Shown one piece after another: positions 1 through 12,600 of a stretch of 64,000 bases of DNA. Location of the stretch: the NCBI GenBank assembly GCA_013397865.1, contig VZTI01000467.1, forward strand, positions 539,517 to 603,516, given 5' to 3'. A program made the position numbers and the translations under genes. Origin of the DNA: Struthidea cinerea. Lineage: Eukaryota; Chordata; Aves; Passeriformes; Corcoracidae. Each line of letters opens with the position of its first letter. Within the stretch, counting starts at the first letter, position 1. Below the pieces are notes generated by a model, which did no database searches, was not told where the DNA came from, and saw only the letters and a list, made by a program, of their open reading frames with translations.

Positions 1-3000
1 GGAAATTATTTTACTGATTAAATCTTCATGATGCACTTTTATATGACAGCAGTAGGTTTATAAATACATGGATGTCTTAATGTCTGGTAGGAGAGTCTGT
101 GGAGGGAACCATTCTCTTCATTGTGCCATGATCTGACATTTGCATGTACACAGAGATAGAGATCAGTATGTTTTTAATGTTGTCTGCAGAAAAATTTGCT
201 TTATTAGTTAAAAGTAATGAAGTACAATAATGCATTTTATTTTAATCTGTCTTTAAAACCAAAATACCCAGGTCATTAACAGTGCTGTAGGTTTACTTTG
301 TAAAGCTGTAAATGTTTTACCCAGAATACTTGCACTCTCAGGACAACTGAAGCAGATATAAATGACCTGGCATAGTAAAAAGTCCTCTCTCTTCATGGTA
401 TATGTATAGGTTTTAAATACTCTTCCTTAGCAAGTGAGACTGCCTTTTTGAATTAATTCCTTTTGTATCTCACACAGCTGCCTAACTCCTTGCAGGCACA
501 CACACTCTCAGCCCTCCCCCAGACATCTGTTCTGATTCTCAGTGCCAGGTGCCAGAGTTTAAGCTTGTTGGGAGGAGGGACAGTGACAGTGATGAAATCC
601 TTCATAAAATCAGATAGTAGTGATGTTTTTAACAATATTTGTGGTGGAATTTCATTTCTAACCTCTGGGTTTTTAAAAAGAACTCAAAGGGTGTTAGCCT
701 TTATTACTGATTTTTTTCAAGTTTTATCTGGAAAAGGTCGGGCTTGGGTGAAGATTGGGTTCTTGTTGGGGTAAAGATTTTTGTCCATATCTTTTTCCCA
801 AAGTGATGCTGTAGCATCCCAGTAGTAAAAGACCATGGCAACTGTAAACCTGTTTCTAGCCTGGGATTGTTTTTCCCACATGGGAATACATCTCATTAGA
901 AACACAACTGTACCTTCATCACTGAATTTTGATCCACAGAGGTCTTACATAGCTTTCTTCTACTTGAAACACAGCTGTTCTTGAAATCTTCCAAGCATGC
1001 CCTAAAGCTGCCACTGGTTTCTGGAGGTCTCAGATGGCCAGTGTTGCTCCCATAAAGTCCAGACTGCCGAGGTCTAGGCTACTGTTTATGTACCAAAGTG
1101 CTCCTGTTTGGCATTTTGGGTTTGGTTGGGTTATCTTTGACAGGGCAAAATGCTGGGCTGTCAGAGCCAGGACATTTCCCTCAGCAAGGAGCCAGGTGAG
1201 CAGCATGAGACCATTCCCTTTCTCAGTCTGGGAACAACCACAGTCATCTCCTCTGTTCCACTCTCTGAACTTGTCAGAAGGGACTGTCATGGTCATCCAG
1301 TTGCAGGTTTTCCCCTGAGTCCTGGTCTGATCTTAAACAAGCAGAGTACGGCTGATACCTTTCTCTGCCATTCCCTAGAGTCTGCCTTGGAACGTTTTCC
1401 TCTCACCTTCTTGCAGTCATGGTGCATCAGACATTGCTAGGCTGCTTCTGTTTTCTGCCTTCTCACCCAGGCACTTGGTTTCTTGTCTCCCTTTTTCCAT
1501 TGGGATAGGGAATATGTGATGTAACTGATTAGCCTAGAAATGTGAAATAAATGGATTTATATCAGCGGCTGTGGTCTGGGTGGTGGAGCATATGGGATAA
1601 AATTCACTGAGTCCATGCTGGGTTAGAGAAAATCAGGAAGGAGAAAACAGAAGTTTAAAAGTTGCTCTTTCTCACTCTTTCTTTTCATCTCTCCTTAGGC
1701 ATGTCTGCCACTTATTCTTGCAGTCACAGAAGGCACAGGAACTCTCTGTGGCCCTAGCATTCCTGCAGAGGCTTGTGAGAAAACTCTGCATCTTCCAGTG
1801 TATTTCCCAGGAGCAAAAACACCAGGAGTGGCTTGGCCGCTCATAGGCCCTGGCTGAAATGGCAAGTTTCAGCTTCAGAAGAGTGACTTGGTGTGATGGT
1901 CTTCAGATAACACACACAGGGCAAAATGTGTAACAAGGGGAAACTTCAGTGAGCAGATTTAAGCCAGACAGAGTGGAGCACGTTTTTCCACACTAGTATT
2001 AAATATGTGAGACCACCACTTTTGGAGACCGGATACATGGATTCAACAAGGCACTAGACAAATCCATGGAGCTGTCCACCAATGGCTATGGAAAATGCAG
2101 GTCTGGAGGCAGTCTCCTAGGGTACCGTGAATCACTGATTGCTGGCAGCTCAGCATGTCCATCAGGAATCACTCCATGTGTTTCTCATGCTCTTTCTTTA
2201 AAAATGGCTGTTGACTTCTCTCACACGTAACATGTTCAGCCAAGGTGGGCTTTACTTTGGTCTGGTAAAGTGCTTAGTGGTTCTTAGGATAGAGCTTAAT
2301 CAAGTGGTGAAACAGCCTCATGATGCTTCCTCCAGCACTTTTAGGAGAATGATGCCATAGGCCCTTCCAGTTGCTTAATTCCACACCTGAGCAGTCTTGG
2401 CAAGGGGAGAGCAGCCTGCCACAGCAGTGGAACACTGCTGTACACTCTGAAACACAAAATGGGTGTCCCTAGGAGTGCTCATTAGCCAGTGCCCTATTTA
2501 TATATAGTGCAAGGCAGATCTTTGGGAAGCCTGAAGATCCAAAGCTAATAGGGTTGTTACAGAGGATGGGTAACAGAAAGGGATGGTTACTGAGAGGCAG
2601 TTTAGGGTTTTATGCTCTATAAGATAAGCCTGAAAAGGGCAAAACTAAAAAAGGAGTCGCTAAGCCTTTTCTACTACGGAATTTGCCTGCCCTTGGTAAT
2701 ATTCCTTCCTGCCTGCATTTTTGTTTGTGCTGATAAATGTCCTTGCATTAATAAACTCATAATGCATCTTGTTTATCCCTTCAAAGCCAGCCCTTGCAGC
2801 TTTCATTAGCATTTTAGGATATTTATGGCTTTGTAAATGACTGAAAATCTGCAATTTGTCATTAGGAATTAAGAAAAATCTTCCTTCCACTTAGGGCTGA
2901 AGCTCAGCTTTGGCCTTTGAGGGACTGAGCCACCTCTGGGCCTCATAGACAAAAACAAAGTCAGACAGTGGCCAGATTTACAACAGCAAGTGGCTCTTAG

Positions 3001-3531
3001 TTATTCAGATGTCTTTGATAATGTGTCATCCACTGTTGCTGGCAGGGATCAGTGTTTAGGCTCAGAATTAATTTCTCTCTAGCTGGAGAGAAAACAAAAA
3101 TATCTCTTCTGCAAGAGCAAAAAGAGAAAGAGGTAGTAACAAGGAGAGAAATGAAAACAGCACCAGGCACATGTAAAAAATGCATGTATATATATGTATA
3201 TAGCATATACACACTGCAGAGGTTAACGAAGTGCTCTTCAGAAGAAAACGTATTTCACTCTGCTGTGCTCTGTACTTTCAGCTTTGAAGTACAGGAAGTT
3301 AAGAAAATTTTAAAGGTTTCAAAAGGGAGTTCATCTTGTGATTGGTGAAGGGCTAAAGAGTTGGATGGGGAGGGATAATAATCAAAGGAGCCTTTTCAGC
3401 ACTAAACCGTAGTCCAGAAAATCAAAGGAAGGAATGTTAATTGGTTTGTACAACATGATATTCTCAGTTCAGAGTAGCTTCAGCCACTCAATGGTACTTT
3501 TTCTTTTTTTTCTTTCTCTCTCTCTCTGTAG
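1..3531. other. PCBP3 upstream intron or flank
   Basis: No exon, RNA gene or clear repeat recognised. Because the first coding exon starts with an acceptor, at least the right part must be intron. There is no CpG-rich promoter-like stretch, so the promoter probably lies outside the window. Confidence 0.6.
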
Positions 3532-3609
3532 GTTGATTAAGTGAATAGAAGAAAAAAAAAAAAAAAGAAAAACGAAGCTACTTTCAAGTATTGAAGATAC
3601 AAGGCCAGG
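3532..3609 (+). other. PCBP3: PCBP3 5'UTR part of first coding exon
   Basis: The exon starts after an acceptor at 3530-3531 preceded by a long T- and CT-rich tract (about 3498-3528), so at least one non-coding exon must lie further upstream. The leader is A-rich, with a run of 15 A at 3552-3566. An in-frame TGA at 3592-3594 closes the frame 15 bases before the ATG, which supports the chosen start. Confidence 0.75.
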
Positions 3610-3687
3610 ATGAACACGAAGGATGGAAAAGTGTCTGAAGGAGGTCTCAATGTCACACTTACCATACGCCTTCTCATGCATGGCAAG
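3610..3687 (+). CDS. PCBP3: PCBP3 coding exon 1 (start codon, residues 1-26)
   Basis: It encodes 26 residues beginning MNTKDGKVSEGG and running into the first beta strand of KH1 (NVTLTIRLLMHGK). The ATG is the first after an in-frame TGA at 3592. The donor GTGAAG follows at 3688. The first few residues differ from the human MESK start that I recall, while VSEGGLNVTLTIRLLMHGK is shared within the family. The exon ends in phase 0. The following intron is about 13.8 kb. Confidence 0.92.
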
Positions 3688-6600
3688 GTGAAGCATTTTG
3701 CCTGTGTGTTGAGTGTGTGTGCAGCTACCAGCAGAGCCTGGCAGTAACCCTGACAGAGGGTCTGCTCCTCCTCCACCGTGAGTCAAAAGCTCCATTGCCA
3801 CGGCCAAAAAATCACCCCCTGCCTTTCAGGGAATCCTGCTGAAGTTCACCCTGCAGCCCAAGCTCATTGAAACAAACCCTGCCTGTAATGAACCCATTTT
3901 GAGGGATCCGGCGGCAAAAAAAAGGAGTTCTTGCATTGATAGTGAGCCAAATTCGGCAGACCCTTGCAGGAGGCTGACCTGCATACAGCTCGCCTTTCTC
4001 AGCTTTTGCTGGGTTTTGCAGGGTTTTTTTAGGATACCAGAACATTGACTCGTGTGAAATAATTGCCACTGAGTTACTGTCTGTTTCTGTTGAATGCAAA
4101 TGGGTTAGAGCTCTTCCTTATTCTGGTGTAACACCTCATCAGAGTGGGCCCTCTGATATGCCAGGGATTCATGTAGGTCCCCTGTGAGTTTGGTTTGGAA
4201 GGTTGACTCTCATTTCCTTTCTGTCCAGTGCAGCACTTAAAGCATGCAGATAAGTGGGAAATCTGTGCCATGGACAAAGTGCCAGTTCAGTATTGTCAGA
4301 CTTAACAGTCTGGTCGCTGCTTATTTCACATTGACAGATCATAAAGTGGGCTTTTAATTAAAAACCACATTTCATAGGTTTGTTTGTATTCTTTGCATCA
4401 GGCAACTCCAGGAATTTTTAGGCTTAATGAATGAATGTTATATAAAGAAGGTGGTTTGGTCTCTTCCTTAACAGGGAACAGTGAATATATATGCATATTA
4501 TTCTGGAGCTCAAATTTGTATTTATAAATCTAAAAAAAGTATTTTTACTCCTGGAGTTTAATTTTATAACTAAAATACTTCTACATTTTAAAATTGTGAA
4601 TGTTTTCAACCTATTGCATGAACACATATATGATAAACTCATAGCACAAATAGGGCACTAAGGTATGTCCCACTGTATTTTACTTATGGAGAAGTATGAG
4701 GGGGTACAGCTTAAGTTTGCAAATTAAAAACCTCAGAAATTAGGTTATGTCAGATGAAATTATGTTTTTTCTCAGAAATGATCTAACCATTTTGTTTGAT
4801 TTTTTTTTCCCCCTGAAATATTCAGCTTCAGGCAGGCATCTGGTGTGTAAATCTGCATCTTAAATAGGGATCTGTCAAACAAATTTAATAACACTCTCTC
4901 TTACAAAACCCACCTAAAATCTGTACACGTGTCTGTGCTCAAAATTAGGTCTTCAGGGTTGATTCTACTGGGTTCTGGTCCCAATCCATGAAAGCATTTG
5001 AACACATACTTATCCCAGTGGATATAAGCAGCCCTACTGGTTGCAGTCAAATTCCCATGTGCTTAGGTGGTGGTGTTTAGGGCTTTTTTAATCATTGTCA
5101 GACGGCTCTGCTTGTTTCAGAATCACGCCTTTAAAGCAAAAATCAAGTATCTGTAATTTTCAGGCCATTTTAGTTGTGGGCTACGATTATTGTTTTTTTT
5201 TTTAAATCAGAAATGAAATCAGATAAAGTTCATTTTCTCTGTTAAACATCATTGATTGTGTGTGCAACCGCTTTTAAGAATAATGGTTGTTATATGTCCA
5301 ACCTTCAATGCATATGTAGCCCCAAGGGTCTAAATTAAACCCACAAAAGCTACAAAGCTCAAATTTTACCTGGATCTATACAATGCATCCTCAGTTAACA
5401 AGGCATGATGGGTGTTTTGTTAGCTCCACTATGTTCTAATCATGTATCCTATTGTGCCTAAGTATTGGAAAGAGTACATTAAATCAGAATTTATTTTGGT
5501 GATAAAAGTCAGACGCTTTACGTTTCTTTGATGTAATTTCTGTGATTTAGAAATAATACGGAGGAATGAAGGATGTCTGAATCAATATGATCTCAATGTG
5601 AGAAGGCATTCTAAAAGCTGTATATGCCTCTGGAAAAGAAGAAACACATTTCTAGACTCTTCCTTGAGATTTGCTGTGGTAATGACATCAGTCGAAATTG
5701 CTGATCTCTAGTTAGTATTTCTAGATAAAAAAGTTTGTCTAGAAGCAGAAGTTGGCCTGTAAATAGCTGGTCATAACTTGAGAGAGAAGAGGGGAAATAA
5801 AAAGGTTTTAAAAATAACAGTAGCAAACTGGATTCAGTTACTTTTAAATTAAGATAATATTAAAGTTAGTTATTAATCCATTTCATGGAAAAATGAGGAT
5901 CTCTCCGCACTAAGCTTAACTCTCTGTGTCTAAACCATTATTACCAATGTACCTTTGCATAGGGAAGGCCTATGTGCTTTGTGTTGTTACATGCATTTCG
6001 GTTTGAAGTCCCTAACTGATGCTACTGTGTTTGCTTATCTTGGCTGTAAGTCCTGTAGACTTACGAAATTTTCAGCGTGTACTTTTCATGTGATTTGTAT
6101 AGTGGCTTTAAGTCAAGAATGGACATATTAATTACGCAGTTAAGGTAAATTCTATAGCTGCAGAAAAATTAGGATTTGTATGAATGGACAGACCTCTGCA
6201 AGATGGTAATGAATTAAAAAACCACAACAACAAACAAATTAAGTGGCAAAACCAAAAGACAACATTATTATGTAGTGAAAGGAAAACACGTGGGAAGAGT
6301 GCCTCCCCAGTGCAGGTAGGGCACCACTCATCAGCACCTTTGCTTTATCTTGCTTTGAGGAAAGGAGCGTCTGCACATCCAGCTGAGCTCCTGCAGGGCT
6401 TTGTGCAGCCTCTGGCTGAAGAGGCTGGGATGGGTCCTGGGAGCACAGCCACTCAGCCACAGCACAGCAAGGTTTGGGAGCAGCCAGCTGGCAACAAGGC
6501 AAGGCGCAGCCTTGATATTCTCATGGCAGAAAACATGGTGTTAAGGGAGGGCAGCAGTTTTTTTATCAGTGGAAGTGGAAAAAGAGTTTGTGCGGGCCCA

Positions 6601-9600
6601 GCAAAAAGTCAACCACTGCGAGGTATAAAAGGTTAACCTCAGGGTAACCTCAGTGTTTCCAGGGCCTGGAAGGTATGAAAGGTATCCTCCTGACCTGGGA
6701 CTTCAGAGATTTTGTGGTGATGTAAGAGGAAAGGTCTAATTTTCATCTTGTGCCATGTTACATCAGTGAAAAAGTTATGATGGTGTTACAGCCCTGAAGA
6801 GAAATCATGAGCAACACAAAACATTTGTCACTTTTTCTGGTGATGAATTAGAGGGCAGGTGTTGGTGAGGATGCCACAAGGGCAGTGCTTAGGCATTCCT
6901 TGCATCCGCAGAGAAGCAACTGTCAGTGTTTGCAGGAAATCTTAAAAGCAAGATTAGGAAAAACTTGTTACAAGGATGTGTGAGGAGGGGAGGAGGCTGC
7001 CTGGGCATGCTGCACCATCCGTCACCGAAGGTTTTTAAGGACAAGTCAGACAAAAACTAAATTCATCCTGTAAAGCTGCACTTCACAGGCGCTGCAGCCT
7101 CTGCTGCTCAGTACCTTTTTGACCGAGTTACCTGAATGCTGCTTCAGAGAGGTCAGGAACAGAAGAGCTGTTTGAAGGACATGCAGTTGGACATAGAGAA
7201 TATGTTAAATACTGCAGATATGCATTTTCATCCTTTATTAATGAGAAAGATGCACCGCATTAAGAAATAAAGCTGTTTCATACATTTCAGCGGAGAAAAA
7301 CAGAGAATATGAGTTGAGGCTGTTTACAGTGCCCTACTTTTGTATTTTCCATCTGATTCTTGCTCTTTCTTGAAGTAAAATAAGTAAAATCACTGTGTAG
7401 GACAGAGACATGAAGGAATATGGGTATTTTATTATCTTTGTCTACTGCAAAAGTATAATTTCTGGGCAAGATTGGAATATTGCAGGCATTGCAAGATTTC
7501 TGCTTCCAGCAAAGGCAAGAATAGTGACATTTGCCCAGATCAGATCAGTGTTTTTGAAGGGCATAAGGAAGACAAATGGAGTGTATGTGCATTCATGGGC
7601 AAACAGCCCCCAGCCATCAGAGCCCTCTGTATGGAGAGGTAGAACTCAGGCCCCAAAAGAACTTTATCTTTTACTTTTTCTTCCTTTTTAAATTCCTGTC
7701 AAGATAAAAATTCTTTTGTCTCTTTGCATGTTATAGGGTATAGGTGTAGAGCTCCATGTTTCTTACTATTCCTTGCTCACCTGTTACTGAATTTTCTGTT
7801 CCCATGACTTGTGGATGATTTTTTTTTTCCTTGCTTACTGCCCCAGGTAATGAGGTTGAAAGACTGAAAAATTGTAGCATTGCCCACAGGTATCTGCCAA
7901 CATACCTTAGTACTTGACATCTGCAGTGTTCTTGATCTAGCTTTGGTCAGCTCATGCCCAGAAAGAAATAACTGTTGAAAAAGCACCTATTTTGATTATA
8001 CTGGATAATGATTACATGATTTTGGACTAGTTTGGTTTTGTACACAGCCAGTGTTAACAGTGATTAAGACTCTGGAGACTCGCCATTAAAGGTTAATTTT
8101 AGATGTGGATGGTAAAGAGACTGTGCCAGTAGAAAGATCTTAAATCTGGGGAAAGCAGCTTAATGAAGATTTAAAAGCCAGGTCCATGAGGTGGAACAGG
8201 AGAAAATGTTCAAATGGGCCAGCAAAGAAATGGCAGCAGGTCACAAATCCACTGTGAGATCCACCTCCATCTCATAGTGGTGGTACAAAAATCTCTACTT
8301 CCTCCCTCCAGGACAAACCTGCAGGAGAAATAATGCATTGTTTCCAAAGGCACTGTCTGAACATGTGCATTGATGAAATCGTATTGGGTGCAGTGAAGTC
8401 TGCAAGAAACCAAAGTAGAATATACTAATGTATTGAGTCTGAGGAATCTTTTAGAGAAAGAGAATGGAGTTTGGCAATAAAAACCAAAATGGATTAATGA
8501 AGTCGGATAGTTAGGAAGAACAAGGAAATAATTTACAGGTAGGATGAAGGAGTGAAGGGAAAACTGGCAGGGAAGTAGGACTCTTGCCAAATACTGAGAG
8601 GTATAAATTGGAGAGTTGAGGCAATTAACTGGAGAAGGTAAATTAGAAGATACATGTTCAGTAACAGAAGAAAATCTGGAAAGCATAAAAGGCTAAAAAG
8701 CATCAGATGTGGCAGTGTCTAGAGAGTGGCACATTTGGGATATGCTAAGTTGGAGAGGAAAGTTATTGCAGCAAAAGTGTGTGCAGTTTTGGATGTATGG
8801 CGTTGGTGCATCATGGGACAGAGAGAAGGTAATTACCTTACTGCTCTTCTGGCAGAATCACACCTGCGGTTCTGTGCTCAGCAGCAGGTGCCACATGTGT
8901 GAGTGATGGTGAAGACTGAGCAGAGGGGGGAATTCACAGAAAGATAACAAAAGTTTTAGGAGACTGAGGAGACTGTGCCTAGCTTTCTTCAGACATTCTC
9001 ATAAATACATGGAGAAAATAAATACAAATGTTATGGAGTGTAGCTATTTTGAATGCTGCAAGTGCTTGTGGCTGGAAATAATGGTATAAAATACTGTTTT
9101 GAAAATAAACCTAATAAGGGAATCCCAAGAAAAATTTCAGGTATTAAGATTTTCATTATGTTCTGTAAGTCTCCTATGCAAATTTTAGACATGTCTGGGA
9201 AAGAGTAGCACATGTACTATTAGATTGTATAATCTGCATTGGTGGAGGAAAGATATGATGGCTGAGTGGAGCTTTTGTTTCCTTGATGCCATTTGCTCAA
9301 TGATACATATCTCATTCAGCACTAGTGAATTAGAAAGATGTGCCTGCAGTCAAATGTTTGGGTTTGGACAAAACCCTATGAGTGCTTTGATTTTTAGGCA
9401 CTAAACTTCCAGTACTTACAGCTTAATTTTACATTCCCTGAGGAACTCAGGGTATCTGAGTTCAAAACTATTTCAGCAGGATCAGTGGGTGACTTGTGGC
9501 AGTGGAAGTACTGGGTACAGGGGACTTGCATCCAGCTTCTGTGGTGACTTTCAGACATGTTGATGATTACTTTGTGGTGCTACATACAAAATTTTTACAA

Positions 9601-12600
9601 GAAAAAGAAAGAAAATTTAGACTCATAAATTGTTGGCTTATGGTTACCAGCTCAAATACATAATAAAATAATGAAGAAAAATGGCCTTTTTCATTAGTAC
9701 AGTTAATACCATTTTAGCATCAGGGATTTCTTTTAGTGGCCACTTTTTTGGTGTGTGCTTAATTGCCTCCCTGAAAGACTGTAAAGCAAGTACAGAAATA
9801 AATTTTCCCCATCTTAAAGGTAATGCCCTTCTCCTTTTCCATTTTTTTATTTTTTGCTTATTGAAATACAGGAAGCAACAAAGTAACTTTAAGAATCACC
9901 TTGTCAGTAATACAATCCAAGCTGTAAAATGCCAATCAAGCCAATGTTTGTTCTGTTCTTTCCAGTTTCCACGAACACTGTCAGCGTATTATGAGGATTG
10001 ACTGTCCTGCCTATTGCTATTATAGCTCCTGTTTTGTTTGCTTGCATTACTGTGATACCTGAGAGCCCTGGTCATGGAACAAAACTCTGCATGCAAATGC
10101 ACAACACAAGATGGATCTCCTCTCAGTGTAGGAGCAGCCAAGAATCTCTCACTAGCCTCAAAAATCAGCAGAAAGGAAGAGAGTTCCCCCAGCCCCTGGG
10201 CCCTCTCTGTCCCCTAAAACAATCTCCACATCTGAGTGTTCCCACTTTTACCAAACAAAATGTCCTCACTGGTCCATGACTGCAATGAACTGAGATTGCA
10301 GAAGGCACACGCCCTACTCACTGCTGCTGCTTCAGCATCACAGGTGCAGGGAAAAGCACAGGGACAGAACTGGTTTTTTGGGTTGGTTTTGGCAGGCAAG
10401 GCTGGAGCTTAGGTGTGAAATTGAATGTAAGCTGGCTACCCATCTGCTATCAGAAAGCAAAGGAAAAATGCCCATTGGCACAGCTGCCCAAAAAAAAGTT
10501 TAGATGGCCTTGCAGAAGCTGCATAATACTGGAATCTCCATCAGAAAAACCATAATTTGTAGATTTCCTCATACACTACCACATTTGTTAGCGTAAGACC
10601 TGCCTCAGTAAGGAAGGCCTCGGACTGCAGTGCCTTTCTAAATTAGGGTGCTGAGCATCAGACAATGACTACTGAAGCATCACCTAGGAACATGAGATCT
10701 CCCATGTCAGTGGAGCTAATCCCACACAATCCCAGAGCACAAATAAGATTCTCAGTTTATCCAAGGTAGCCATTTTTTCCCTGAGGTTGACTCATGACAT
10801 CATGTTTCCAAAAACTGACTTTTCTTCTAGTCTTTGAAAAATGTTGATGCCCCTATTGCTCCATGCAAATGCATTGTTCAGCACATCTTTGTGGAACATG
10901 TTCTTGGGATCTTCCATGCAAGCATATTCATGAGCTTAGTCAACTATTGGCGACTCTGTCCTCAGGTGAAGGTGAAGAGAGACAGTTGAGTTATGTTGTG
11001 CCTCTTTATGGATGATGGGAGAAAGACAACTGGTCTGGGTCTAGAAAACTTTATCAGCATAGCTGTCGTGTGCTGTTGCCAGGACCCCTGCTTGTCCCAT
11101 GGCATATGTGTTTCCCTACCATGGAAGGCTGTATTTCTTTCCTTTCAAAGCTGTTTTGTTTGTAGAGTCCAGCCGTACTGGATCTGCCTTGTCCTTGCTC
11201 ATAGAAAGCAGGTTAGCATGTGCAATCAGAGCGTTGCCTGAAGGAATTTCAGGCTTTAGGATGGAGCCTGTGTTTTGTCAAACGTTTTGGGGCGAAAACA
11301 TATATTCCTGTATTATTTCTTAAATGTGTTTTCCATCTAGGCGTGGCTTCTTCTCAGGGATCCTATGAAGTTTTTGTTCCATTTGCCCCGTAGCACTGAT
11401 AATAAAAGTTGCATGATAATAGAGCAAGACCTGTGCGTTTCTATGGTCCCACAATAGCTACCTGGTTTTGTTTTGGTTTTCCAGGACTCAGTAATTACTA
11501 AACCAGCCTCACACTTAGAAAAAGTCATGGAATTTCACACTTTATGTTTACAGAGCAAAGGTTAATCTTTAAATCAAGGTTTGTTGCCATTTGTTAAGCC
11601 TCTTGTTTCCATAATGTGACTGATTTCTTTCTCTTGTTATTCAAAGGACACACCATATAATTTATTAGGAAATAGCGTTCTTCTACAGCCAGTTTTATAT
11701 CTTTGTTTAGTTATTCTTACTGTCAAGAGCCCTGCAAAAGCCTTGACTCACAGACTTTTTGGCTGCCACCTTTTGTTCTGCTGGTGCTGCCTCGCCTTCA
11801 CCACAGATGATGCAAAATCTGCAGAAATAGCTTTTTGCTCTTTGATGGGCCCACCACTTCGCAAGTGTTCATTAAGAACAAAATTCATCCCATTCTTGTG
11901 AAAAAGGTGTGCAAATAATATTATATGCTACATTTCAGCATGAAAGAAACCATCCCCTGTTTTTACCATTGCTTTTCCTCAAGTTATCTTCAATGAATTG
12001 CCTGGTTGGTTAGCAATATGCTTTACTGATGCTGGGCAGTCTCCCAGGGTTTGTTGGTGAGGTTCAGCTCTTGTTGTTTTATCTACTTGATTAGAAATTT
12101 CCTACTAAAGAAAATCATGATGACAACTCACTCCCCCAGGCTTGAGAATTATCTTCAGGCTGTCTGAAATCAGCGTGTAGATTTCAAATTTTCCTGGGGT
12201 TTTCCAAAATGACTCCTTGAGCACAAGTGTGAGGTCCCCTCCTTGAGATGCTGCCACCAGGTGGTAATGCCCTTTGGAAGGCATTACCTGGGCTGGGTAC
12301 TCAGCACCATCTGAAACTCAAGCCCCTTTGGTGAATCTCAGGATAGGCACCCCAAATTGCTGTCATTCCTTGAAGGAAAGTTGATACCCATCTGTTTAGT
12401 GCCTGCATGTATATGTTGACTTCATGCACAAATATACGAATACGCCTGTGTGTGTGAGTATGGATCAGTGGGTGTAGGCAGACACACACTTGCAGCGTTT
12501 TAGAGTCATCCTGTTCATCCAGCCTGGGTGCTGTGGCACAGCTGCTTCTGAAGGGTGGATGTTTGTATGTTGAGGCCAAAGAGCCTGGGTAGTACTTTTA

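Noticed and set aside
8210..8686. 158-codon open frame on the minus strand
   Set aside because: No family resemblance, no splice or promoter context, composition of AT-rich intron; probably chance.
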